Below, in pieces: positions 20,341-26,841 of a stretch of DNA of 26,841 bases. Source of the DNA: a virus; the IMG/VR virus record IMGVR_UViG_3300037147_000127, positions 1-26,841 of that record; one strand, given 5' to 3'. Every line of letters begins with the position of its first letter. Within the stretch, counting starts at the first letter, position 1. The position numbers were made by a program, and so were the translations under genes. The notes under the pieces are model-generated. The model did no database searches and was not told the origin of the DNA. It saw only the letters and a program-made list of their open reading frames with translations.

Positions 20341-23212
20341 GGCTGGCCGCGGCCACGTCACCCTCGGCGTCAACATCGACCCGCTGGTCAAGGGGCTCGA
20401 AGCAGCACAAAAGAAATTCGCCGCCTGGGGCAAAGGCATGGAGGTCGCCGGCGCCGCCATGGGCGCGGCCAGCACCTCGATGCAGGCGCCATTTATTTAC
20501 GCGCTGCACGTCCTCACCGAGGACGGCAACCACCTTTACCAGGTCGCCCGGCAAACCGGGATCTCGATCGCCGAGCTGGGCCCGCTCGCCTACGCCACCG
20601 GCGGCGACCTCGACGCCCTGGCGACGGCCGTCCGCAAAATGAACAGCTTCCTCGAGCAGGCCTCCCACGCGGCCCCCAACGCCCAGCGCGCGCTGAACGA
20701 GCTGGGCCTGACCTTCCAGGAGCTGAACGGCCTGACCACCGAGCAGCGCCTGGAGCGGATCGCCGACGCGCTAAGCCACGTCCACGACGCCGGCCAGCGC
20801 TCCGCCCTGCAGACGCAGATCCTCGGCCGCGCCGCCGGCGCCCTCAACCTCTCCGGCGGTCAGGAGGGCCTGCAGCGGCGTCAGGAAAATGCCCGACGCC
20901 TCGGCGTGCTGTCGCCCGAGGACGTCGCCCTGGCCCGCCAACTCAGCGTCGCGGAGCGCGAGTTGGGCACAGCTACCCGGACCACTTGGGGCTTTATCGG
21001 CGCTGCCGTCGCCCCCTACATGACCACCTTCGTTCGGCAGGTCACCGAGATCGTGCTGGTGATCCAGCATTGGGTGCGCGAGAACGGCCCGCTGCTGTTG
21101 ATCCTGTTCAAGGTCGCCGAATGGGTGGGCATTATCGGCGGCGTGATCGGCGCCCTGGGCGTCGGCATCTACGTGGCCAGCTTCGCGTTTTCGTTTTTGG
21201 CCGGCGCCGTCGGCATCGTCGGCGCTGCGCTCAGCGCGCTGTGGGGGTTCGCCGTCTTCGCGTCGAGCGGCTTCGGCATCCTCGGCGCCTCGGTGTTTAG
21301 CTGGTCCACGATCACGAGCGCGGCGAGCGGTATTGCCACGGCCGCAATGTGGGCCTGGGGTGCCGTCGTCGGCGTAGTGACTGGCGTGCAAAGCGCCTAT
21401 AACGCGGTGCTGGGCATATTCGGGCTCGGCGCCACGGCCGCGGCCGGTGCTTCTGGCACAGCGGCGGCGGCTACCGGCGCCTGGGGCATCGTCACGGCCA
21501 CGGCCAGCGGAATCGCCACGGCCGCAATGGCTACGTGGGCGGCGGCAGTGTTTGCCGTGCAGACGGCGCACGCGATTGGCCTGTTCGCGGTCACCGGGTT
21601 TGGCCTCGCCACCGCGGCGGCAACGGCGTTGACCTGGCTTGACAACGCGGCACTCGGCGTGTGGACCGCCGGCACAATCGCGGCCTCGATCGCTTCCAGC
21701 GCCTGGACGGCGGCCGTCTGGCTGCTTACCACGGCGTACGCGGCTTCGACTGCTTCGCTGTGGGGCTTCGGTGCGGTCGGTGTTGCGATGGATGTGCTCA
21801 GCTTCGCAGCGGCGGCCGGGGCGGCGGTGTGGAGCGCCGCGACATGGGCGCTGAGCGCGGCGACGACGGTTGCTACCGCCGTGCTGGGAATCTTCACCGG
21901 GGCGACCGCAGCTTCGACTGTATGGGCGTGGGCGAGCAACGCCGCTTTGGGAGTCTGGGCCGGCGCGGTTTGGCTGGTCAGCGCAGCCCACGCTGCCGCA
22001 GTTGGAGTGCTGGCATTGTTTACCGGCGCGACCGTGGTTGCGCAGGCCGGCACGCACGGCTTTTCTTTGGGCCTGATTTTTGCGTGGATTTGGGAAAATA
22101 TCGCCAGTGCCGGCATCTACTTGCTGGTGACGGCCATTGGCGTGCTGATCGTAGCCCTGGGTGCCGTGGCGCTTGCTCTCGGCGCGGGCGTGCTGATCGC
22201 ATTTGTTGGGCTGCTCGCCGACCTCGTCGTCGAATCCGGAGTGGCGCAGTCTGCGTGGGGACAGTTCGTGGATTTTTTCGGCGCGACGGCGGGTCGCGCG
22301 TGGGAATCCTGCAAACAGGCGTTCGCGGGAATCCTCGACACCGTTAAGACCACGATGGGCGGCGTCATGGACGCCGTTTCTGCCGGCAACTGGGGGCTCG
22401 TTTGGGACCTCGTGAAAACGGGCGCGGAACTCGCATGGCGGCAAATCACGCTGTTCGTCCAACAGCAATGGATCATTTGGAAAGGCGCTGCCCTCGACGT
22501 TTGGCACACGATCACCGATTGGCTCGAGGACGCCTTCCATGACGTGGTGACGTCGATCGAAGTGCTTTTCGCAATGACGTGGAGCGAAATCGGCGACAGC
22601 TTGAAAGAGACGTTCGCCGGTATCTTCGACTGGATCGCCAGCAAGATCCACGATGTAATGGCAACCATCCTCACGACCGTCGCCAACGTCTTTCGCGCTC
22701 TCTGGCAGACTGACAGAGCAAACGCCGCCCAAACTGCGGCCGCCGAGCAGACGGCATTGGCGACGACGCCGGCCGCGGCGACACCCCGCACCCCGGCAGC
22801 CATCCGAGAGGCGGCTGCCGAGGCTCAGCGCGCGCGCGACGCCGCGCGACGCGAGCGCGCCCGCATTGCCGCGGAACTGGCGGCAGCGGAAACGGCCGGT
22901 CTGGATGACGGCGAAATCGATCGGCTGCGCGAGCGGCTCCAGACCCTCCGTGACGACGCACACGAAGAAGCGGCGATGCGCGAATGGATGTCCCAAACCG
23001 GAGAGGCAGGCCCGCACGGCGGCGAGGAGGGCTTCACCTCCAAGGCCAAGGCCGGCCCAGGCTCGTTCTTCGCCGACGCCCTGGCCGGCATGTTCGGCGC
23101 CGGCGGGGCGACCGTGCAGGACCGCCAATTGCGCGCGCAGAATCGTACCAACCAGCTCCTGGCGGAAATCGCCAGCCGGCTGAACAGGATGGACGGCGGA
23201 GCATTCGCGTGA
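20318..23212 (+). CDS. Tail tape measure protein
   Basis: This 964-residue protein sets tail length and helps DNA cross the host envelope. I prefer ATG 20318 (MASKSSIEAGRGHVTLGVNI), because that beginning is typical of the family; ATG 20270 would add 16 residues read in the coding frame of the chaperone. Residues about 40-220 are helical with amphipathic repeats. About 220-640 is very hydrophobic, Ala/Trp/Gly-rich and built from degenerate repeats (for example SGIATAAM twice, 60 residues apart). From about 825 to 895 there is a long charged coiled coil. The C-terminal end (RTNQLLAEIASRLNRMDGG) is usual for tape measures. It overlaps the T frame by 23 bases. Confidence 0.85.
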   Translation: MASKSSIEAGRGHVTLGVNIDPLVKGLEAAQKKFAAWGKGMEVAGAAMGAASTSMQAPFIYALHVLTEDGNHLYQVARQTGISIAELGPLAYATGGDLDALATAVRKMNSFLEQASHAAPNAQRALNELGLTFQELNGLTTEQRLERIADALSHVHDAGQRSALQTQILGRAAGALNLSGGQEGLQRRQENARRLGVLSPEDVALARQLSVAERELGTATRTTWGFIGAAVAPYMTTFVRQVTEIVLVIQHWVRENGPLLLILFKVAEWVGIIGGVIGALGVGIYVASFAFSFLAGAVGIVGAALSALWGFAVFASSGFGILGASVFSWSTITSAASGIATAAMWAWGAVVGVVTGVQSAYNAVLGIFGLGATAAAGASGTAAAATGAWGIVTATASGIATAAMATWAAAVFAVQTAHAIGLFAVTGFGLATAAATALTWLDNAALGVWTAGTIAASIASSAWTAAVWLLTTAYAASTASLWGFGAVGVAMDVLSFAAAAGAAVWSAATWALSAATTVATAVLGIFTGATAASTVWAWASNAALGVWAGAVWLVSAAHAAAVGVLALFTGATVVAQAGTHGFSLGLIFAWIWENIASAGIYLLVTAIGVLIVALGAVALALGAGVLIAFVGLLADLVVESGVAQSAWGQFVDFFGATAGRAWESCKQAFAGILDTVKTTMGGVMDAVSAGNWGLVWDLVKTGAELAWRQITLFVQQQWIIWKGAALDVWHTITDWLEDAFHDVVTSIEVLFAMTWSEIGDSLKETFAGIFDWIASKIHDVMATILTTVANVFRALWQTDRANAAQTAAAEQTALATTPAAATPRTPAAIREAAAEAQRARDAARRERARIAAELAAAETAGLDDGEIDRLRERLQTLRDDAHEEAAMREWMSQTGEAGPHGGEEGFTSKAKAGPGSFFADALAGMFGAGGATVQDRQLRAQNRTNQLLAEIASRLNRMDGGAFA

Positions 23213-23223
23213 GGCAGGTTGAT

Positions 23224-23281
23224 CCGCAGATTTCACAGATTTGCGCAGATTTCAATCTGCGCAAATCTGTGAAATCTGCGG
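23224..23281. repeat. Perfect 28-bp inverted repeat with two-base centre
   Basis: Arms 23224-23251 and 23254-23281 are exact inverted copies of ccgcagatttcacagatttg and onward, built from cgcagattt/cacagattt units. It starts 11 bases after the tape measure stop and ends 18 bases before the next ATG. It is a different repeat family from the CCACAGAG type, and similar cgcagattt repeats are known as dispersed intergenic elements in many bacterial genomes. A terminator or RNA-stabilising hairpin is possible. Confidence 0.85.
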
Positions 23282-23299
23282 AGAAAACTGGGGTGACCG

Positions 23300-24499
23300 A
23301 TGGCAGTGATGAACGTCAACGGGATCTCGATTATCGAGAAGCCCATGCAGGAGGGCTCGATCCAGTTCAAGGGCCCGACCGCCAAGCGGGTCTACGCGCT
23401 GACGGGCTCGACGCAGAAGTTGGCTATCCAGATCGCGGTCATTACCGCCGCGCCCCAGACCGAGACCAGCATTTCGAGCACCGGGCAGCAGCTCAGTCTC
23501 TTCCTGGACAAGGTCTCCGTCAAGGAGATCGGCGGCGGCGTCTGGGAGGCGACGTGCGATTACGCCGACACGCCGCAGCAGTTCGATTTGAAGTTCAATA
23601 TCGGCACTCAGACCGTCAAGCGGCAGCAGGCCCTGGAGCATATCGCCACCTACGACTGCATTCTCGGCGGCGTGCTGATGGGCGACGGGGCGTTCACGTC
23701 CGGGATCCCCGATTTCAACGGGGCGATCGGCGTCAGCGAAACTGAGGTTGCCGGCGTCGATGTCGAGATTGCCAAGATCGAGTTCACAATCACGCTGCGG
23801 CTCAACACCGCCAACCCGATCGGCTTCGACGGCCAGCCGCTGAGTCCGCTCTATTTTTGGCAGGTCGCGAACATCACGCCCTGCGTGAACGCCACCGATT
23901 TGACGATCATCTACAAGGGCCAGACGTTTCTGTTTCCCAAGGGCAGCGTGCTGTTTCGCGGCGCGCCGATGAGCACCAACAGCGACACGCAGCTCGACAT
24001 CACGTTCATGTTCGCTTACTCGAAAAACCTCACCGCGACAGCCGCGGATTGGGTGAGCACCGAGACCTATCAGATCGGCTCCCAGGTCACCTACAACGGC
24101 TACCTCTTCACCTCGACGATGGTGGGCAACCTGGATAACGCCCCGATCGGCAACGCCTGGTCGACGTCGGCTACGTACCAGGTCGGCGATCTGGTGATCT
24201 TCAACGGCGCGATCTACGAGGCGCTGCAGGTGACGACGGGGAATCAGCCCAACATTTCGGCGGCACAATGGAACGCCGTCGGCAGTTCCTCCTGGACGCC
24301 GAACGGCCCGTCCGTGCCCGCGCTGGTGGTCGGCGCCTCCGACCCGATCATCAAGGAGGGCTGGTGGTATGCGTGGCCCTGGTACAAGACGGGCACGAGC
24401 GGAGGCACCGCTCACCCGTTGCCCACGGCGATCGTGGTTGATCGCGTGTATGACTACGGCGACTTGGCGCTGCTGGAGATCCCGAGCACGACGAACTGA
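23300..24499 (+). CDS. Distal tail protein with two chitin-binding-type modules
   Basis: This 399-residue protein starts at ATG 23300 behind GGGGTG. Residues 1-250 form a mixed, strand-rich domain of the sort found in distal or baseplate-hub proteins right after the tape measure. Residues about 251-287 and 288-326 are two short modules of the W...Y..G..V.Y.G..(Y/F)......W type (WVSTETYQIGSQVTYNG; ATYQVGDLVIFNG and GNQPNISAAQW), as in family 5/12 carbohydrate-binding modules. The last 70 residues return to tail-like sequence. The modules probably stick out and bind a polysaccharide on the host; substrate unknown. Confidence 0.65.
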   Translation: MAVMNVNGISIIEKPMQEGSIQFKGPTAKRVYALTGSTQKLAIQIAVITAAPQTETSISSTGQQLSLFLDKVSVKEIGGGVWEATCDYADTPQQFDLKFNIGTQTVKRQQALEHIATYDCILGGVLMGDGAFTSGIPDFNGAIGVSETEVAGVDVEIAKIEFTITLRLNTANPIGFDGQPLSPLYFWQVANITPCVNATDLTIIYKGQTFLFPKGSVLFRGAPMSTNSDTQLDITFMFAYSKNLTATAADWVSTETYQIGSQVTYNGYLFTSTMVGNLDNAPIGNAWSTSATYQVGDLVIFNGAIYEALQVTTGNQPNISAAQWNAVGSSSWTPNGPSVPALVVGASDPIIKEGWWYAWPWYKTGTSGGTAHPLPTAIVVDRVYDYGDLALLEIPSTTN

Positions 24500-24504
24500 T
24501 CGGC

Positions 24505-24606
24505 CTAACCACAGAGACACAGAGGCACAGAGGAAAGATCACAGAGAAGATTAACCCAATGAATTCCTCGGTGAGTTTCTCGGTGCCTCTGTGCCTCTGT
24601 GGTTAG
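24505..24606. repeat. CCACAGAG-type inverted repeat, second copy
   Basis: Arms ctaaccacagagacacagag (from 24505, through 24528) and gtgcctctgtgcctctgtgg (from 24583, through 24606) pair at 23 of 24 positions, one being a G-T pair in RNA. The loop contains gtgagtttct, also found in the copy at 19317. It fills the gap before the fibre gene, which starts 21 bases later with no clear ribosome site. Confidence 0.8.
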
Positions 24607-24627
24607 TTCTTCGATTCGAGACCAGAA

Positions 24628-26205
24628 ATGGCTGACCCATTCAAAAAGGTCCGCGCCGGCGACCGCTTCAACGGCTCGATCAGCGCCGACCTGTACAACC
24701 TGCTCGTCGATATGGCTCAGCGCTATGTCCGCGAGCAGCGCGGCGACTTCCACGCGCCGCCGAGCAAGGGCCCGGGCGACTTGTCGCTGCGGATCCAGAA
24801 CGCCACGCCCAGCCCCGGCATCGACCTGCCCCAGTACGCCGTCGTGGGCATCGGCGCGCCGCTCGTTGTGCCGGCGGAGACCGACACGTCGTTCTTCGGC
24901 GCGACCTATTTCGGATCGGCCGCGCCGGTGGCCGGCCAGCCGTTCGCGATCTTGCAGCGGCCGGCGACGTGCGGCACGTTTGACGGCAAGGGCAATGTGA
25001 TCTCGCCGGGCGACATCCAGCCGGCGCTTGTCGTCGGCATGACCTTCGCCATGGTCGATATCGGCACAGTTGGGGATGGTTTTGCCGACTGCGGCACCGG
25101 CAACTATGCCAATTTGTTCAGCAACAATACCGGCGTCGGCCAGGTGCAGATCCTCTGGACCGAAACACAATTGACCGGCGTTCAATGGACGCTTGTGCGA
25201 TTCCTGGACGTGGGCGTCGCTTCGCAGGCGGCGACCACCACTACCATTTTCGACTGCCTCGACGGAAGCCTCTATACGATCACTCTCACCAATGGGATCG
25301 TCACCAACGTGGTGGTCACGCCGGCATGCTGCGGCAGCGGAGGCGGAGGGAGCGGCGGAAGCGGCGGCGGTGCGTACGTTGGCTCGATCGGCTTCAGCCT
25401 CGGATGCGGTTATTCGATCGCGTGCATGGGCTTGCCGGCGGCACTCGATTTGCCCTACTGTTTGACGTACGACGGCGTGGTTGGCGGGTTTCAGCAATGG
25501 AGCTACACGGCGTCCGGCGTTTCGATCGTCGTAAACCACGTCGGCTGCATTTGGTGGGTCAGCGCCACTTTCGGAACCATCGTTGTCGGCGGCTGGTATC
25601 TCGACCCGACCTGCGGATCGTCGCCGCCGGCGACGATAGCGATCTCCAACGGCGGCCTGGGCGGCGGGACCGCCTGCAATTTCAACCTCACGACCTTTTG
25701 TCCCAATCCAAACAACTATTGGTGCGTGCAAAACAACGCCAATGGCATTTACGCGTGTCTGATCGACGGCTCGCTTAGCCCACAACCGGTGAGTGTCGGC
25801 GAAACCGTCACGTGGACCGGAAATACTGGAGTAGTGCTGAGCGGGCCGTATGCGGACGCCGGAACGTGTGCCGGCGTTTGCAGCACGCCGCCGAGCTGCT
25901 GTGGCTGCACAGAAGGAGCTACGCTCAGTTTCACCGTTACCGCGAAAACGGGATGCTTTACAGGGTGGCCGAACTCTGGCACCGTCACTTGTCACGACGG
26001 CGGCTGGTCGTTTCCGTCAGTCACTGCGTGCTCCGGAACCCAGCAAGCGTCTATCGGCTGCGCCAACAGCACTGATCCGCCTGTGCTCGACTACGTCGAC
26101 TTTGAAGTGACGGCCCAATCTGGATATACCTGCGACCCGACTTTTAGTGCGGTGTTCCTGCTAAATGACGGCGCGGGCAACTCCTGCACAATCACGGTGG
26201 CCTGA
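24628..26205 (+). CDS. Putative tail fibre / receptor-binding protein, Cys-rich
   Basis: This 525-residue protein has two parts. Residues 1-230 are a virion-type domain (MADPFKKVRAGDRFNGSISA, with strand-rich sequence such as VVGIGAPLVVP). A glycine/serine linker (about 235-250, CGSGGGGSGGSGGG) leads to a C-terminal region of about 275 residues with some twenty cysteines, many Trp/Tyr/Asn, and almost no charge. Disulfide-rich sequence points to an extracellular part. Position after the distal-tail gene fits host recognition. Base composition appears lower in G+C in the second part than in the first, consistent with domain swapping. No enzyme motif was found. Confidence 0.65.
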   Translation: MADPFKKVRAGDRFNGSISADLYNLLVDMAQRYVREQRGDFHAPPSKGPGDLSLRIQNATPSPGIDLPQYAVVGIGAPLVVPAETDTSFFGATYFGSAAPVAGQPFAILQRPATCGTFDGKGNVISPGDIQPALVVGMTFAMVDIGTVGDGFADCGTGNYANLFSNNTGVGQVQILWTETQLTGVQWTLVRFLDVGVASQAATTTTIFDCLDGSLYTITLTNGIVTNVVVTPACCGSGGGGSGGSGGGAYVGSIGFSLGCGYSIACMGLPAALDLPYCLTYDGVVGGFQQWSYTASGVSIVVNHVGCIWWVSATFGTIVVGGWYLDPTCGSSPPATIAISNGGLGGGTACNFNLTTFCPNPNNYWCVQNNANGIYACLIDGSLSPQPVSVGETVTWTGNTGVVLSGPYADAGTCAGVCSTPPSCCGCTEGATLSFTVTAKTGCFTGWPNSGTVTCHDGGWSFPSVTACSGTQQASIGCANSTDPPVLDYVDFEVTAQSGYTCDPTFSAVFLLNDGAGNSCTITVA

Positions 26206-26841
26206 TGATGCACGCCAACGCATTCAAACACACGGGTTGCATCGGCGAGGGCTGTCCGCACTGCCCCAAGCTGGACTTACCGGGCAACGAGGCGATGCGT
26301 GCTCACCTGATGGGGTTGCCGGCGCTGGCGACGGGCCCAAAGGCGCCCGCCTCCCGTTACGGCACCGCCTGCGTACACCGCGGCGCTGCGCTCCCCGAGC
26401 TTGCCTGGTGTGATACATGCCAGGCCGGCAAGCAACGGAATGTGCCGCTCTACGCGTGTAGCGTGCACGGGCAATGCACCGTCGAAAAAAAGGGCTTCGC
26501 AGGACGCGATAGCCGCGCGCCGGCCGAGCCGTGGTGCAGGGTGTGCCCCGACAAAACCGTCTTGGCGCCCGTGTTGAAGCGCAACCTGCTCTATCACGTT
26601 TACCCGGTTGCCGGCAACGGAGTCTGGCAATGGAACGTGCGGCAGATCGTGCGCCGTCTCGGCCAATTCAACGGGCGTCGCATCGTCGCGATCATGACCG
26701 AGCCGGGCCCGGTCACCATCGGCCGATACGGCGGCAGTAAGCCGCGCTTGAACGCCAGCATTGACCGGCCGTCGGCGGTGCGCGCCGAGTTCGGCGCGCA
26801 CGACGTGGTGTTTTTCGAGCTGCCGAACGACCCGCAGTTTC
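26205..26841 (+). CDS. Partial protein with Cys-rich N-terminus, unknown function
   Basis: The ATG overlaps the previous stop by one base (TGATG), so it is coupled to the fibre gene. The frame is open to the window end (212 codons seen). The N-terminus has CIGEGCPHCPKLD, then C-rich stretches (CDTCQAG, CSVHGQC, CRVCPD), suggesting several metal sites. From about residue 127 the sequence changes character (NLLYHVYPVAGNGVWQWNVRQ, then GRRIVAIMTEPG and HDVVFFELPND), reminiscent of proteins of planctomycetes with a glycosyltransferase-like or nucleotide-binding fold; that resemblance is from memory and unproven. A role in modifying a surface sugar near the tail genes would make sense but is only inference. 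Confidence 0.65.
   Translation, partial: MMHANAFKHTGCIGEGCPHCPKLDLPGNEAMRAHLMGLPALATGPKAPASRYGTACVHRGAALPELAWCDTCQAGKQRNVPLYACSVHGQCTVEKKGFAGRDSRAPAEPWCRVCPDKTVLAPVLKRNLLYHVYPVAGNGVWQWNVRQIVRRLGQFNGRRIVAIMTEPGPVTIGRYGGSKPRLNASIDRPSAVRAEFGAHDVVFFELPNDPQF

Noticed and set aside
20771-23236. Leftward ORF of 821 codons opposite the tape measure
   Set aside because: Arg/Gly/His-rich shadow frame; tape measure features are on the plus strand.
1-26841. Integrase, attachment sites, tRNA genes, holin and endolysin
   Set aside because: None could be recognised on either strand, so a prophage boundary or lysis module is not claimed.

Overview
The window is a GC-rich segment (about two thirds G+C by eye) carrying most of the structural module of a tailed phage or prophage. 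It has long flexible-tail (siphovirus-type) genes and an HK97-like capsid. The host is probably a planctomycete. That is an inference from the general look of the small Cys-rich and Pro-rich secreted proteins and from the CCACAGAG-type intergenic repeats; no host marker gene is present. No integrase, repressor, holin or endolysin could be identified, so prophage versus free phage stays open.

Layout. (1) Positions 1-5730, plus strand, early or accessory genes: a long hairpin, three tightly packed genes of unknown function, a ParB/Spo0J-like protein with an extra Cys-rich segment, a small zinc-ribbon protein, a solitary beta-class amino-methyltransferase (TSPPF, probably m4C), a cytosine-5 methyltransferase split by an in-frame amber codon, then one or two tiny Cys-rich ORFs linked by GTGA start/stop overlaps. 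The last part contains a dense, partly 32-bp-phased set of GTSAC pentamers. (2) Positions 5735-7569: a leftward block of two Pro-rich secreted proteins and one small membrane-like protein, overlapped by a rightward gene at 7011-7442. (3) Positions 7772-12305, packaging: large terminase, two zinc-binding small proteins, a small gene of unknown function and a lambda-type portal. (4) Positions 12295-16284, head: one ORF combining prohead protease, scaffold-like region and major capsid protein with two internal start sites, then a DUF2190-like decoration protein with three beta repeats. (5) Positions 16376-18404, neck: connector, a membrane-anchored structural-looking protein, a tail terminator-like protein and a gp10-like protein. 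(6) Positions 18408-26205, tail: duplicated-domain tail tube protein, chaperone pair G/GT in the frameshift arrangement, tape measure, a distal-tail protein with two chitin-binding-type modules, and a Cys-rich fibre-like protein. (7) Positions 26205-26841: a further Cys-rich gene running off the end.

How it fits together: terminase and portal package DNA into a capsid made by the self-scaffolding protease/capsid polyprotein; connector and terminator proteins close head and tail; tube, G/GT and tape measure build the tail; the last genes probably contact the host surface. The tail genes are separated by strong hairpin repeats just upstream of ribosome binding sites, which could step down transcription after the abundant tube protein. 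The points most worth a second look are the phased GTSAC array, the three copies of a 16-bp palindrome, the repeat hairpins inside the tail operon, the amber-split methyltransferase, the G/GT frameshift and the modular receptor-contact proteins.
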